Of a DNA stretch of 64,000 nt, positions 25,923 to 35,283 are shown in pieces. The position numbers were made by a program, and so were the translations under genes. The stretch's first letter is position 1. Every line of letters starts with the position of its first letter. Source of the DNA: Planctomycetota bacterium. Its GTDB lineage: Bacteria > Planctomycetota > Planctomycetia > Pirellulales > PNKZ01. Where the stretch lies: assembly GCA_018242585.1 (NCBI GenBank), contig JAFEBQ010000019.1:1-64000 (forward strand), in the 5' to 3' direction. The notes below the pieces were generated by a model. The model was not told the origin of the DNA. It saw nothing but the letters and a program-made list of their open reading frames with translations, and searched no databases.

Positions 25923-25981
25923 TGCTGTGCAATGAATTGAGGTCGCCAGCCACAATCGTGTCAGGCCAAGGCCTGACCTAC
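25899..25981. repeat. Inverted-repeat element overlapping a gene start
   Basis: Perfect 23-bp arms lie at 25899-25921 (gtaggtcaggccttggcctg...) and 25959-25981 (the exact inverse). Each arm is itself partly palindromic (caggccttggcctg). The element overlaps the first codons of the peptidase gene on the minus strand. Confidence 0.93.
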
Positions 25982-26063
25982 GGGTCTGAGTCGGGGCGAG
26001 GCGTAAGTTTCGAGCGGCTTGGAGTGCCATAGGTTCCAGTGTACCTACCGCGCGCAAAAAATA

Positions 26064-26095
26064 AGCCCCCGGCGTTGTCACCGGGGGCTTCGTGT
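26064..26095 (-). terminator. Intrinsic terminator of the DUF1573 gene
   Basis: gcccccgg and ccgggggc form an 8-bp GC stem. Read on the minus strand it is followed by ttatttttt. It lies about 55 bases beyond the stop codon of the minus-strand DUF1573 gene and upstream of the peptidase gene, separating their transcripts. Confidence 0.85.
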
Positions 26096-26150
26096 CGTGA
26101 CGACAACTAAAGCGATCATCCGCCGCGAGGCAGGGTATTTTGAGCGAGTC

Positions 26151-27131
26151 CTATTTCTTGGCCAGGCCGACCACTTCGACGTGAACCGGCACGTCGATCG
26201 ACGCCCCCTGGCCCAGGTCGGTCTCGACGTGGAGCTTGCGGTCGATCTGCCCGGCTTCGTTGGCCACGAACGTGATGGCCACCATCTGCCAGGTCTTGGC
26301 TTCGTCCGAGACCGTGGTCTGTAGCGACGGGTCGTCGCAGGCGATCTTGGTGATCTTGAACGGCTTCTTGGCTTGCAGGACGAACTGCTTGGTCACCTTC
26401 TGGCCCATCGGCACGGCCCCCAGGATCAGGTTCGCCGGGTTCGCGGTCAACTCGGCCACCACGCGCCCTTCGACCATCAGACCGATCTGCGGCGTGCCGG
26501 GGTCGCTGGTCAGCAACGTGATTTCGTCACGCAGATAGCCGACCGGAGCGTCCGGCTTGAGCGAGACCTGCAGTTGGCTCTGGCGAGATTTCTTGTCCCC
26601 TTCGACCAGCTTGGCGTCGAGGTACGGGCTGTTGACCCTGACTTCGTTGATCTTCCAGGCCGACGAGCCGTGGTAATCGACCGTCACGGTTCGCTCGACC
26701 AACGCGCCCCGATCGACGCTGCCAAAGTTAACCACGCCTGGGTTGATCGAGATGTCGGTGCGGATGACGCCGTCGATTCGCAGTTGCACCTCGGCGTATT
26801 GCGGCTTGTCGATCGTCACGGTCAATGTGGCGCCGCGCTTGCCGGTGAAGCGGTCGGTGTTGAAGTGGGCGAGAATCTCACCCTGTTCATCGAACTTGAC
26901 GTCGTTCTTCACCACGGTTGGCGTGGTACAGCCGCAACTGGTCCGCACGCCCGTGATGTGAATCGGGTCGCGGTAAGGATTGTTGAAGGTGAAGCGGAAC
27001 TCGGTTTTCGAGTTCGCCGCCACCGTGCCAAAGTCGTGCGAAGTGGCTTCAAACATTTCCTTGGCCCATTTTTGGGCCGAGGCCGTCGAGGCCAACAGGC
27101 TGATCGCCACCACCAGCAGAATGCGCCGCAT
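26151..27131 (-). CDS. DUF1573 secreted protein
   Basis: 326 residues with a clean signal peptide (RILLVVAISLLASTASAQ). The DUF1573 domain is recognised by FEATSHDFGTV, FRFTFNNPYRDPI and the cysteine motif GVRTSCGCTTP. The fold is an immunoglobulin-like beta sandwich of the ASPM/SPD-2/Hydin type. Two further sandwich-like units follow (NFGSVDRGALVERTVTV and LILGAVPMGQKVTKQF), so the protein looks like three tandem domains in the periplasm or on the surface. Function is unknown. It ends before a strong terminator and is probably monocistronic. Confidence 0.87.
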   Translation of the reverse strand: MRRILLVVAISLLASTASAQKWAKEMFEATSHDFGTVAANSKTEFRFTFNNPYRDPIHITGVRTSCGCTTPTVVKNDVKFDEQGEILAHFNTDRFTGKRGATLTVTIDKPQYAEVQLRIDGVIRTDISINPGVVNFGSVDRGALVERTVTVDYHGSSAWKINEVRVNSPYLDAKLVEGDKKSRQSQLQVSLKPDAPVGYLRDEITLLTSDPGTPQIGLMVEGRVVAELTANPANLILGAVPMGQKVTKQFVLQAKKPFKITKIACDDPSLQTTVSDEAKTWQMVAITFVANEAGQIDRKLHVETDLGQGASIDVPVHVEVVGLAKK

Positions 27132-27575
27132 GATCGTTTCCCCTAATTACCAACAACTCGAAAGCACGTGCGAGAGCTGGCCGTTGGTTCGGGGGAAGTT
27201 TGCGTTTCGGCGAGCGCTCGGCTCCCGGGCGGCTGGGCCGTCGTAACGACCGCCAGGCAGACCGGAAAGGGAGTGCCGCAAACTTGCAGAGAACCAACGC
27301 CTAGGAATTATAGACGCCAGGTCAAAAGAGGCGCGGAAAAATGTCGATTTTGCGACCGACTGGCCAGCCGTTATGATCGGCATTCTCAGAAGCGTCGGCA
27401 GGTTAGCCACGGAGGCACGGAGACGCGGAGGTCTGCACGGAGAAGAGACTGAGAATTGAAAAGAAGGTTTCAAAATAGCGCGAACACAAACCAATCGCTA
27501 ACATCCTCCCTAGCCCTAGCCCTAGCCCCTCTTTCCCCCTTCTAGCAACCAGCAACTAGCCACAAGCAACTTCTT
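27132..27575. other. Intergenic region of mixed short repeats
   Basis: A divergent promoter region of about 440 bases. It contains fragments of the 'cacggaggcacggagacgcgg' repeat (27403-27440), a ccctagccctagccct tract near 27510, and at 27541-27570 tagcaaccagcaactagcc directly before the dipeptidase ATG. No gene is seen. Confidence 0.6.
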
Positions 27576-28646
27576 ATGCTGACCTTCGACGCCCACCTTG
27601 ACCTGAGCATGAACGCCCTGGAATGGAACCGTGACCTTACACAACCGCTGGCCGACATTCGCGCCCGCGAAGCGTCGCTCAAGGACAAGCCCGACCGGGG
27701 CGCCGGCGTGGTTTCGTTGGGCGAGATGCGCCGCGGCCAGATTGGCATCTGCGTGGCCACGCAAATTGCCCGCTATGTGCCCCCCGGCGGCAAGCTGCTG
27801 GGCTGGAACAGTCCCGAGATCGCCTGGTCGCAAACCCAAGGGCAGTTGGCCTGGTACCGGGCCATGGAAGAAGCCGGCCAGATGTTCCCGATTGTCGATC
27901 GGCGCGGCCTCGACCGGATGGTCGAGCTGTGGAGTAACGACCCGCCCGCCGATGCCCCGATTGGCTACATTCTCAGCCTGGAAGGGGCCGACTCGATCCT
28001 GACGCCGCGCCACTTGGAGCGGGCCCACGCCCAGGGTTTGCGCGCCGTCGGCCCGGCTCACTATGGCCCCGGCCGTTATGCCCAGGGAACCCATGCCACC
28101 GGCGGGCTTGGTCCGCGCGGCAAGGAACTGCTCGACGTGATGCGCGAGCTGAACATTATTCTCGACGCCACTCACTTGTGCGATGACAGCTTCTGGGAAG
28201 CGATCAAGGTCTGGGACGGCCCGGTCTGGGCCAGCCACCAGAACTGTCGCGCGCTGGTGCCGGGCAATCGGCAATTCAGCGACGAGCAGTTAAAAGAGCT
28301 GATCGGGCGCGGCTGCGTGTTTGGCGCGGTCTTTGACGCCTGGATGATGACCCCCGACTGGACGATCGGCAAAACGCGTCCCGAGCAGTCGGGTTTGAAG
28401 ATCGAACGGATCGTCGACCACATGGACCATATCTGCCAACTGGCGGGCAATGCGCGGCACATTGGCATTGGCTCGGACCTGGACGGCGGCTTTGGCCGCG
28501 AGCAATGCCCCCAGGACATGGATTCGATCGCCGATCTGGCGCGGATACCCGACATGCTGGCCCGCCGGGGTTACTCGCCCGAGGACGTGGCGGCGGTCAT
28601 GCACGGCAACTTCCTGCGGTTCTTGCGCGAAGCCTGGCGATCGTAG
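27576..28646 (+). CDS. Membrane dipeptidase (M19 family)
   Basis: 356 residues. M19 amidohydrolases cleave dipeptides, including D-amino-acid-containing ones. Metal-site motifs occur in order: H7-L-D9 in DAHLDLS, Glu in LSLEGADSI, His in LDATHLCDDSFW, His in ASHQNCR, and Asp in GIGSDLDGGFG. No signal peptide is present, so despite the family name it should be cytosolic. A HGNFLRFLREAW C-terminus agrees with the family. The 30 bases before the ATG are a short-motif repeat (tagcaaccagcaactagcc) with no Shine-Dalgarno sequence. Confidence 0.9.
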   Translation: MLTFDAHLDLSMNALEWNRDLTQPLADIRAREASLKDKPDRGAGVVSLGEMRRGQIGICVATQIARYVPPGGKLLGWNSPEIAWSQTQGQLAWYRAMEEAGQMFPIVDRRGLDRMVELWSNDPPADAPIGYILSLEGADSILTPRHLERAHAQGLRAVGPAHYGPGRYAQGTHATGGLGPRGKELLDVMRELNIILDATHLCDDSFWEAIKVWDGPVWASHQNCRALVPGNRQFSDEQLKELIGRGCVFGAVFDAWMMTPDWTIGKTRPEQSGLKIERIVDHMDHICQLAGNARHIGIGSDLDGGFGREQCPQDMDSIADLARIPDMLARRGYSPEDVAAVMHGNFLRFLREAWRS

Positions 28647-28764
28647 GCGGGATTTCGTTACCGTCGAGCCGACCGGCGACGTTACGATAGATGATGTCGT
28701 CTGAAACAAGCCTGAGGGCCTTGCCCCTTGGGGAAGTTCCTGTCGTACTTGCCGCGCTTCTGCC

Positions 28765-30075
28765 ATGCCCATTCGCTTCTTCTGCCCGCTGGGACATCGA
28801 CTGATCGTTCCTCGCGCTCGGGCGGGTAAGAAAGGGCGCTGCCCCCTCTGTCACCAGAAGCTCTACGTGCCGGTGCCCGATCCTCTGGCGCAGCGCAAGA
28901 AATCGACCGCTGGCCAGCCAGTGAAGGTCACTTACAAGACGATGGCCGACCCGCCAGCCACGGCCAAGCAAGAGCGGTTTGCCGACGCCGTGGCCGAGGA
29001 GTTGGGGCTGGGGGCCGGGGCGTCCACCGCTGGCCAAGCGCCGCCGCCGGACGCCGATGCCGACGCACCACCCCGCCCGGCGACTCGTCCGCCCGCGCCG
29101 AGCGCCGCCCCGCCGTCGATCGAAGACCTGGCCGCGTCGGCCATGGCCGAGGAAGCCGCCACACCGCCGGTGCCGACCGCTCCGGCCCGGTCACCGACAT
29201 CCGCGCGGCGACTGCCGGTCGATGACGGCCTGCCGCCGAGTTTCGACGACGCGGGAGAGTTGCCAGCCCAGAGCGCGCCATCGCCACCTGCCACGCCGCC
29301 GGAGGCGAGCGCTCCGCAACCGCCGAAGCAACCGCACGGCAGCAGTGTGTACGAGGCGTTCGAGCGCCCCGCGGCCTCCGTTGGGGAAGCGACACCGCGC
29401 ATTCCCGGCCAGGAGTTCACGCCATACGACACTTACGGCGTGGGCCCCGAGCCGGAGAAGCCCGATCGAACCGCGGCGTTGGAAGCGGAGTATGCGTCGA
29501 TTGGCACGCGGCGAAAGTCGTCGAGTGGCGGCATGCGGCGGCCGGCGATCTATGTCGACCATGCCCCGCCGAGGCACGAGCCCCCGCCCTCGCCCCCCGT
29601 GAGTCGCGATCGCTGGTTCCAGCCGGTGCCGTCCCTGGCAGTAGCAACCGCGATGCGTCCCTCGGCCGACTTGTTGATGATCTTGTACTGGCTGGCCGGC
29701 GGGCTGGCGGTGGTCGGCATCGTGGGGGTGGTGCTGGCCTTGTTCGAATCGCGCGGCGAGCTGATTCCCACCTGGGCGCAATACACGATGGCCCTCAGCG
29801 TGGCCCAGGTCTTTTGCGGCACCTGGCTGGTCACGCTACAGCACTGGCGCGCGCTGCGCGTGGCGGCGCTATTGTGCGTGGTCAGCGCCATTCTCTATGC
29901 CGTCGGCGTGGGGCTGTTCATCGGCTACCGCGGCGCGTCGATGCCGCTCGATCTGTTCGCCGTGCGGCGCTGGGCCGGGGCCTGGTGCGCGGCCCACGTC
30001 TTTCTCTTGGGTGGCCTGGCCCACGGCTGCCGCTACTTGTCGAACGTCTGGCGCACGCAACTCGCCGGCCGTTGA
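28765..30075 (+). CDS. Zinc-ribbon, Pro/Ala-linker, membrane protein
   Basis: 436 residues in three parts. Residues 1-35 form a zinc ribbon (C7-x3-H11 and C26-x2-C29) starting MPIRFFCPLGHRL, a pattern common in planctomycetes. Residues 60-280 are low-complexity Pro/Ala/Ser/Glu linker. The last 130 residues have four membrane helices, for example LMILYWLAGGLAVVGIVGVV, AQVFCGTWLVTL and AGAWCAAHVFLLGGLAHG. The zinc ribbon would be cytosolic. Function unknown. Confidence 0.75.
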   Translation: MPIRFFCPLGHRLIVPRARAGKKGRCPLCHQKLYVPVPDPLAQRKKSTAGQPVKVTYKTMADPPATAKQERFADAVAEELGLGAGASTAGQAPPPDADADAPPRPATRPPAPSAAPPSIEDLAASAMAEEAATPPVPTAPARSPTSARRLPVDDGLPPSFDDAGELPAQSAPSPPATPPEASAPQPPKQPHGSSVYEAFERPAASVGEATPRIPGQEFTPYDTYGVGPEPEKPDRTAALEAEYASIGTRRKSSSGGMRRPAIYVDHAPPRHEPPPSPPVSRDRWFQPVPSLAVATAMRPSADLLMILYWLAGGLAVVGIVGVVLALFESRGELIPTWAQYTMALSVAQVFCGTWLVTLQHWRALRVAALLCVVSAILYAVGVGLFIGYRGASMPLDLFAVRRWAGAWCAAHVFLLGGLAHGCRYLSNVWRTQLAGR

Positions 30076-30102
30076 GACGATGGGATAGAGCGCGCCTCGA
30101 CC

Positions 30103-30147
30103 CTTCTCCCTCGGGGAGAAGGTGGCCGAAGGCCGGATGAGGGTCCA
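30103..30147. repeat. Dispersed 'gagaagg' repeat, half copy
   Basis: cttctccctcggggagaagg followed by tggccgaaggccggatgagg corresponds to one arm of the repeat seen at 1-119 and 8643-8776. The partner arm is missing. It follows the zinc-ribbon gene's stop codon. Confidence 0.8.
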
Positions 30148-30191
30148 CAAACCATTGGAGTACCAACTCAGCCTGAGGCGCGACCCTTATT

Positions 30192-30841
30192 GGGTAGCAC
30201 CGGTTGCTTGCAACCGGTATCGCGCCAGCGACAAGAGGCAGTGGTCACGGCATGAATCGTGAACCTGATACGAATCGAAACCAGCGCCGCATCATCGACA
30301 GTCCGCACTACGCGCACTTCTTGACGTTTACCGTCTACCGCCGGAGACGACTTCTCGATCACGACGTTCCCAAGCGATTTGTCCTCGGCATCCTCAATCA
30401 CCAACTCACCGCGTTCAGCGCTCAATGCGCCGGCTTCGTGATTATGCCGGATCATGTGCATGCCATCGTGAGAATCTCAAACTCTCGGCCCCTCACACAG
30501 TTCATGCACGGTTGGAAACGAATGTCGAGTTTCAAGATTCGCGAGTGGTATCGAGAGCACGCACCGGAATACTGTCGAGAGTTCGGCGAAGGAGATCGTT
30601 TCTGGCAAGCGAAGTATCATTCGTTCGAAATCGAGCAGGAGGCCAAGCTGCGCGAGAAGCTGGAATATATGCACATGAATCCGGTTCGCGCGGGACTCGT
30701 CGAGCGAACCGTCGACTGGCCGTGGAGTTCGGCGCGCTGGTACGAACAGCAACGTACCGTGGGTGTGCCGATCAGTTGGCTCGAATGACACGATGCCTCT
30801 TGTGGCTGCGCCACACCGGTTGCAAGCAACCGGTGCTACCC
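30192..30841. mobile_element. RAYT gene bracketed by its REP pair
   Basis: Exact 27-bp inverted repeats flank the transposase gene: gggtagcaccggttgcttgc... at 30192-30218 and its inverse at 30815-30841. Beyond each hairpin lies a second small hairpin (tcgc/gcga at 30220-30231, gtggc/gccac on the right) and the shared caagagg. The unit is a REP-RAYT-REP cassette. The same REP design recurs at 16024-16150. Confidence 0.92.
30252..30788 (+). CDS. REP-associated tyrosine transposase (RAYT, Y1/HUH)
   Basis: 178 residues of the IS200-like Y1_Tnp superfamily. The HUH motif is IMPDHVHAIV (H68-V-H70) and the nucleophilic tyrosine is Y139 in KLEYMHMNPVRAGLV. The C-terminal WPWSSARWY is characteristic of RAYTs. 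Such enzymes nick single-stranded DNA at REP hairpins and spread them. The flanking inverted REPs are its expected substrates. The ATG at 30252 was chosen; the open frame upstream overlaps the left REP. Confidence 0.93.
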   Translation: MNREPDTNRNQRRIIDSPHYAHFLTFTVYRRRRLLDHDVPKRFVLGILNHQLTAFSAQCAGFVIMPDHVHAIVRISNSRPLTQFMHGWKRMSSFKIREWYREHAPEYCREFGEGDRFWQAKYHSFEIEQEAKLREKLEYMHMNPVRAGLVERTVDWPWSSARWYEQQRTVGVPISWLE

Positions 30842-30890
30842 CAAGGCGCCCATCGGCTCCCGTCGAAACGACACCACACGCCACTCGCGC

Positions 30891-32177
30891 CTAGGAACCG
30901 GCCGTCACGGCGGCCGCGCCGGGCAGCGTGTTGTAGAACCCGAAGTTCATGCTCGTGGTGAACGGAAATACGCGGTAGATGCCGTGCTGGAAAATAATTT
31001 GCGCCCAGTCGTCGAACACCAACAACGGCGACTTCGGCACCACCACGATGTCCGAGTCGTTGATCCAGACCTCATCGGCCGGGCAAGGCGTCCGGGCATA
31101 AACCGCGCCGCGAATGTCGAGCATCGTGGCCAGCAGCCGCCAATCGTCGCCACGGCGAAAGATGATCACTTGCCGCAAGTTGCCGCCGACGTTCCAACCG
31201 CCGGCCATGCTGATCGACTGCATGACGGTCGTCGGCCCTTCCAGGGTGTACCGCCCCGGCGTCCGCACCTCGCCCAAGACATACACATAGCGGGGCGCGC
31301 GTTGCAGCAGCACCGGCGTCACCTCGAGCCCCTCGACCTCGACGGCGTACCGTTCGTCGAGCTCGCGCTTCAACTCGCCCAGCGTCAATCCCTGGGCTGG
31401 CACATTCCCCACGGCCGGCAGGGCGATGGTCCCCTCGGGCGTGACCCGGGCTTCGCGCGACTGGCCGCCGAAGCCTTGCCGCTTGTCGACCGTGGCGCGC
31501 AGATCTTCGAGCTTGGTATTCACCTTGAGCGGGGTGACCGTGATCGACGGGCTCTTGTAATAGTGCTGGTAGGCGTCGTCGATCACCTCGCGCAATTCGG
31601 TGACCGTCAGCCGTGTGGCCTTCACTTGCCCCACCAGCGGCAATGTGATCGTGCCGTCGGGCTGAACGATCAGGTTCTCGCGGTTCAACGTCGGATCGGT
31701 CAGCGACTCGACCTTGATCTCATCACCCACGTTCAAGCGATAGGGCTGCGACTGCTCGTCGCGGGTCACGCGGAACACGCATTCGAGCAAGTCATCGGCC
31801 CGCAAGCGATATTCACAGACATGCGGGCTGCGGGCGTGGCCGACGTATTCGCCTTGCGCGTACGGTTGCCAGTCGAATGGTTGAGACAGTCCCCAACCGG
31901 CTGGCTGCGGCGCGGCCGTCGTCGTGTCGATAGCCCGAATCGGATACGGCGCAGCCGGCGACAAATGCTGGCACAAGACAATGCCCGCGTCGGCCAATGA
32001 TTGTCGCACGTCGTCGGTTGGTTCGGTCGCCGACGTCGTCGCGCTGACAACCTCCGCGGGTTCGACCATCGGCGCTTCGTCCGCTGGCAAGCCCAGCGTC
32101 ACGAGCCCCCCCAGCGCAAAGCAGGAGAGCGTCCACAGCAACCAGCGCGACTTGGTGTTCAACAGCTTCATCGTCAT
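30891..32177 (-). CDS. Polysaccharide export protein with SLBB-type domains
   Basis: About 428 residues with an N-terminal hydrophobic signal (LLWTLSCFALGGLVTLGL). Two export-type units follow: YRLNVGDEIKVESLTDPTLN with VQPDGTITLPLVGQV, then VTPEGTIALPAVGNVPAQGL, the classic Poly_export pattern. The SLBB-like YVLGEVRTPGRYTLEGPTTVMQSI follows. Wza-like proteins form the outer-membrane channel for capsule or exopolysaccharide. No lipobox cysteine is seen. The 'GGQSREA' insert before the second unit is typical of planctomycete forms. No glycosyltransferase cluster is adjacent. Confidence 0.88.
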   Translation of the reverse strand: MTMKLLNTKSRWLLWTLSCFALGGLVTLGLPADEAPMVEPAEVVSATTSATEPTDDVRQSLADAGIVLCQHLSPAAPYPIRAIDTTTAAPQPAGWGLSQPFDWQPYAQGEYVGHARSPHVCEYRLRADDLLECVFRVTRDEQSQPYRLNVGDEIKVESLTDPTLNRENLIVQPDGTITLPLVGQVKATRLTVTELREVIDDAYQHYYKSPSITVTPLKVNTKLEDLRATVDKRQGFGGQSREARVTPEGTIALPAVGNVPAQGLTLGELKRELDERYAVEVEGLEVTPVLLQRAPRYVYVLGEVRTPGRYTLEGPTTVMQSISMAGGWNVGGNLRQVIIFRRGDDWRLLATMLDIRGAVYARTPCPADEVWINDSDIVVVPKSPLLVFDDWAQIIFQHGIYRVFPFTTSMNFGFYNTLPGAAAVTAGS

Positions 32178-32207
32178 AGTTTGCTCTGCACGGCGCATGC
32201 CCGATTG

Positions 32208-32258
32208 CCAAGCCGGCGGCTCCGCCGCCGAACCAGGGCGGCAGAGCCGCCGGCTTGG
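32208..32258. repeat. GC-rich hairpin element
   Basis: ccaagccggcggctc (32208-32222) pairs perfectly with gagccgccggcttgg (32244-32258) around a 21-base loop. It lies upstream of the export gene, just after the stop codon of the next gene, where it could terminate or stabilise that transcript. Confidence 0.85.
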
Positions 32259-32290
32259 TAGGTTGATGGCATACTTTTCATCCGAACACG

Positions 32291-33775
32291 CTAGTTATTC
32301 CAAGTAGAACGGCGAGCTTCGCGCAGCTCGGGCCGGGCGTTGCGGCCGTTTTCAACCGACAGCGCGGCGGCGTTCGACACCGCCGGCGTCGTCACGGTTC
32401 GCGGGTCGGTGGCCGGCGCGCTGGTTCCGGCAAAATCGCCGGGCTGCATCCAGCGGACATTCAACCACGGGGCCAGGGCCGGATCGTTCACGGCGCGCGA
32501 ACCACCGGCGGCAACCAGCGCCGATCGCTCCGCATGTTCGGCGGCTCGTTGCTGGCCCAAGTTGGCTTGCGCGACGGCCAGATTGTGCCAGGCCGCGGCG
32601 CTGGGTTGCAGCGACAGGCTATAGGTCAGCCAGCCAGCCGCGTCACTCCAGCGTCCCTCCTGAGCCAACAGCACCGCCAGATCGTTCGCCGCCAGGTGAT
32701 GCCGCGGCGCGGCCAGCAGCGTGGCGTGATGAAAGGCGATCGCCTTGCCGGTCGCGCCCCGATTGATCCGCGAAGGCTGCGCGGCCAGCAAGCCATAGGT
32801 CTTACCCAGCCCATGCAACAACTGGGCTCCGACGGTTTCACGTTCAACGGCCGCCGACAAGCGCTGCGCGGCAAAGGCCAGGTACGCCTGCTGCATGGTC
32901 GATGCGTTCGGCTCGCGATCGTCGCTCGGCACGATCGGCGTGCGATGGCTGCGCATGGCTCGGGCCACGTCGGCCTCGGTGGGCCAGGGGCCCGAGCGAG
33001 GCGAGAAATCGTCCGCCTCTTCCAGGGCCCGCAGCCCGACGGCCAGCAGGTCACTGTGGGTCGAGCGGCCGCTGTCGGCGTCGAAGCCTTCGGCCAGCGC
33101 CCGCAGCCCGGCCAGCAGTTCAGCCCGCGCGGCAAAGGCCGCGCCCCGGTTGGCCAGCTCGAACGCCCGGCGGTAATGCACGCCCGCCTGGTTCACGGCG
33201 GCCAACGTGGCGCTTCCGCGCAGGACGTTGGTGGCCGCGAAGGGCTCGCCATGGGCCGGCACGATCCAACGCTCGGTGGCTGGGTCGGTGGCGCTGGCGC
33301 GCTCGTCGCTGAACTGGTCCTGTCGAGCGACGCGGCGCGAATGGGCGTATTTCGCCGGCGTGCTGCGTGGTTCGGCCGCGAATGAAGAATCGTCGGTCTC
33401 GCGTGATTCGTCGGCCCGCTCGTCGGTGGGCTCGTCATCGGCGGTTGCGTCGTGCGCTGCCGCAAGAGGCGACATGCGCACGCGGGTCGGCGTCGGGCTG
33501 GGCTCGAACGGAGACCAGCGCGGCGCTTCCGTCCGGCACAACGGGTCGTAGGGCTGGCCGGCCTGCTCGATCGAATAAGCGCCAGTCATCGGCTGAAACG
33601 ATTGCGGCGGCGCGAAGTACGCCGCGCCCTGGTAGGCGTCGCGCGAGGGGCCGCTGTCGCTGCAACCGACCAGAGCCGCGGCGCACACCAATGGCGCGAG
33701 CCAACTCGGCCAGCGCGCGAGCGCGCGGCAAGTCAACGTACCGTCGGTGGTGGGTGCGGCCAGCGGTTCGAACAT
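32291..33775 (-). CDS. TPR-containing lipoprotein
   Basis: 494 residues. The N-terminal hydrophobic stretch LAPLVCAAALVGC ends in a lipobox, so the protein is probably lipidated. Residues 90-180 are acidic low complexity. The C-terminal half has TPR-like helices, such as HLAANDLAVLLAQEGRWSDA and AAWHNLAVAQANLGQQRAAE. It precedes the export-protein gene on the same strand with about 110 bases between, so the two may function together in the envelope, perhaps like the TPR partners of exopolysaccharide export systems. That pairing is inference. Confidence 0.72.
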   Translation of the reverse strand: MFEPLAAPTTDGTLTCRALARWPSWLAPLVCAAALVGCSDSGPSRDAYQGAAYFAPPQSFQPMTGAYSIEQAGQPYDPLCRTEAPRWSPFEPSPTPTRVRMSPLAAAHDATADDEPTDERADESRETDDSSFAAEPRSTPAKYAHSRRVARQDQFSDERASATDPATERWIVPAHGEPFAATNVLRGSATLAAVNQAGVHYRRAFELANRGAAFAARAELLAGLRALAEGFDADSGRSTHSDLLAVGLRALEEADDFSPRSGPWPTEADVARAMRSHRTPIVPSDDREPNASTMQQAYLAFAAQRLSAAVERETVGAQLLHGLGKTYGLLAAQPSRINRGATGKAIAFHHATLLAAPRHHLAANDLAVLLAQEGRWSDAAGWLTYSLSLQPSAAAWHNLAVAQANLGQQRAAEHAERSALVAAGGSRAVNDPALAPWLNVRWMQPGDFAGTSAPATDPRTVTTPAVSNAAALSVENGRNARPELREARRSTWNN

Positions 33776-33997
33776 CGAGTTCCCGGTGCGCGGAGCGATT
33801 CAGCGACTCGCGCGCCCAGTCGAACCGTGGGCCGGTGGGCGCGGAGTTGTCCACTCTTAACGATCGTCCCGATTGCGCCATCGGCTCCAGCATCAAGCGC
33901 AGGCACGGCATAGTCCGCCAGGTCGAGCCGCCGCGCCGCCCCTCAAGTCTATTCAAGCGTTAAAGCTTTCCGCACGGCTGCTAGCACTTCGGGGGAT

Positions 33998-34358
<361 letters not shown>

Positions 34359-34402
34359 TCTCGGCTTTGTCATTAGCGACGCCGACGGTTACCATGTTCA
34401 CC

Positions 34403-35143
34403 ATGCCTACTCTCAATGTTCACTTGCTGCCCGAGTTGGTCGAGCCCGAGCGGCTGCGCGATCGGGCTGTCGTGGTAATCGACGTGCTCCGGGCCACGAC
34501 GACGATCGCCTTTGCTCTGAACGCCGGGGCGCGCGAGGTGATTCCTTGCCTCGAGGTCGACGACGCCCGGCGTCGCGCGGCTCAGTACCCGGCGGGCACG
34601 GTGCTGCTCGGCGGTGAACGGCTGGGCGTGCGGATCGAAGGCTTCGACCTGGGAAACTCGCCCACCGAGTACACGGCCGAGCGAGTGATCAACAAGACGG
34701 TCGTCTTCACGACCACCAACGGCACGCGCGCCATGGAGCGCTGCCGGCTGGCCCGCCGGGTGTTGCTCGGCGCGCTGGTCACGCGCCGCGCGGTGGCCAA
34801 GGCCCTGGCTGGCGAGACCGACGTCGACATCGTTTGCGCCGGGACGCGCGGCGAAGTCGGGCTCGACGACGCCCTGACGGCCGGCGCGATCGCCGAAGAG
34901 TTGCTCATGCAGTGGATCACGCACGTGCCGGCGCTGAACGATCAGACCCGGATCGCGATGGACGCCTGGGGCCGGGCCGAGCGGCGCGGCGTGCTGCCGG
35001 CGCTCGAGGAAAGCTACGGCGGGCGGAACCTGATCGAGGAGGGATTCAAGGACGACATCTTCATCGCGTCGGACGTCGATCTGTTCGACCGCTCGCAGGT
35101 ACCGACGCTCGACGTGCCGGCCTGGTCGATCCGGCTGGCTTGA
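34403..35143 (+). CDS. ComB-like 2-phosphosulfolactate phosphatase
   Basis: 246 residues. Recognisable ComB features are VVVIDVLRATTTIAFALNAG at the N-terminus, GFDLGNSPTEYT, TTNGTRAM, and CAGTRGEVGLDDALTAGAIAE. ComB is a magnesium-dependent acid phosphatase in coenzyme M synthesis. Many bacteria without coenzyme M carry homologues, so the true substrate here is uncertain. Three in-frame starts lie close together (34367, 34394, 34403); the last gives the usual family N-terminus. Upstream sequence is repeat-derived. Confidence 0.86.
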   Translation: MPTLNVHLLPELVEPERLRDRAVVVIDVLRATTTIAFALNAGAREVIPCLEVDDARRRAAQYPAGTVLLGGERLGVRIEGFDLGNSPTEYTAERVINKTVVFTTTNGTRAMERCRLARRVLLGALVTRRAVAKALAGETDVDIVCAGTRGEVGLDDALTAGAIAEELLMQWITHVPALNDQTRIAMDAWGRAERRGVLPALEESYGGRNLIEEGFKDDIFIASDVDLFDRSQVPTLDVPAWSIRLA

Positions 35144-35283
35144 GGGAGCTATCCACGGACGGAAGCTAACCACAGAGGCACGGGGACACGGAGGTTGGCA
35201 CGGAGCAGCGAAGGAGACGGGAGAGGCAGGGGGGAAGAAGCAGGGACGCGCGTGCGTTCGGAAGTATTGCTTGCGAGGGGCTT

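Noticed and set aside
27505-27575. Tandem ccctagccctagccct tract as a CRISPR or telomere-like array
   Set aside because: The motif is only six bases, irregular, without spacers and part of a wider set of short stutters near starts. No CRISPR array or cas gene was found anywhere in the window.
31441-31500. Insertion-like 'RQGFGGQSREA' in the export protein as a translated mobile repeat
   Set aside because: Related planctomycete export proteins carry similar Gly-Gln-rich segments before the second unit, so this looks like normal family variation.
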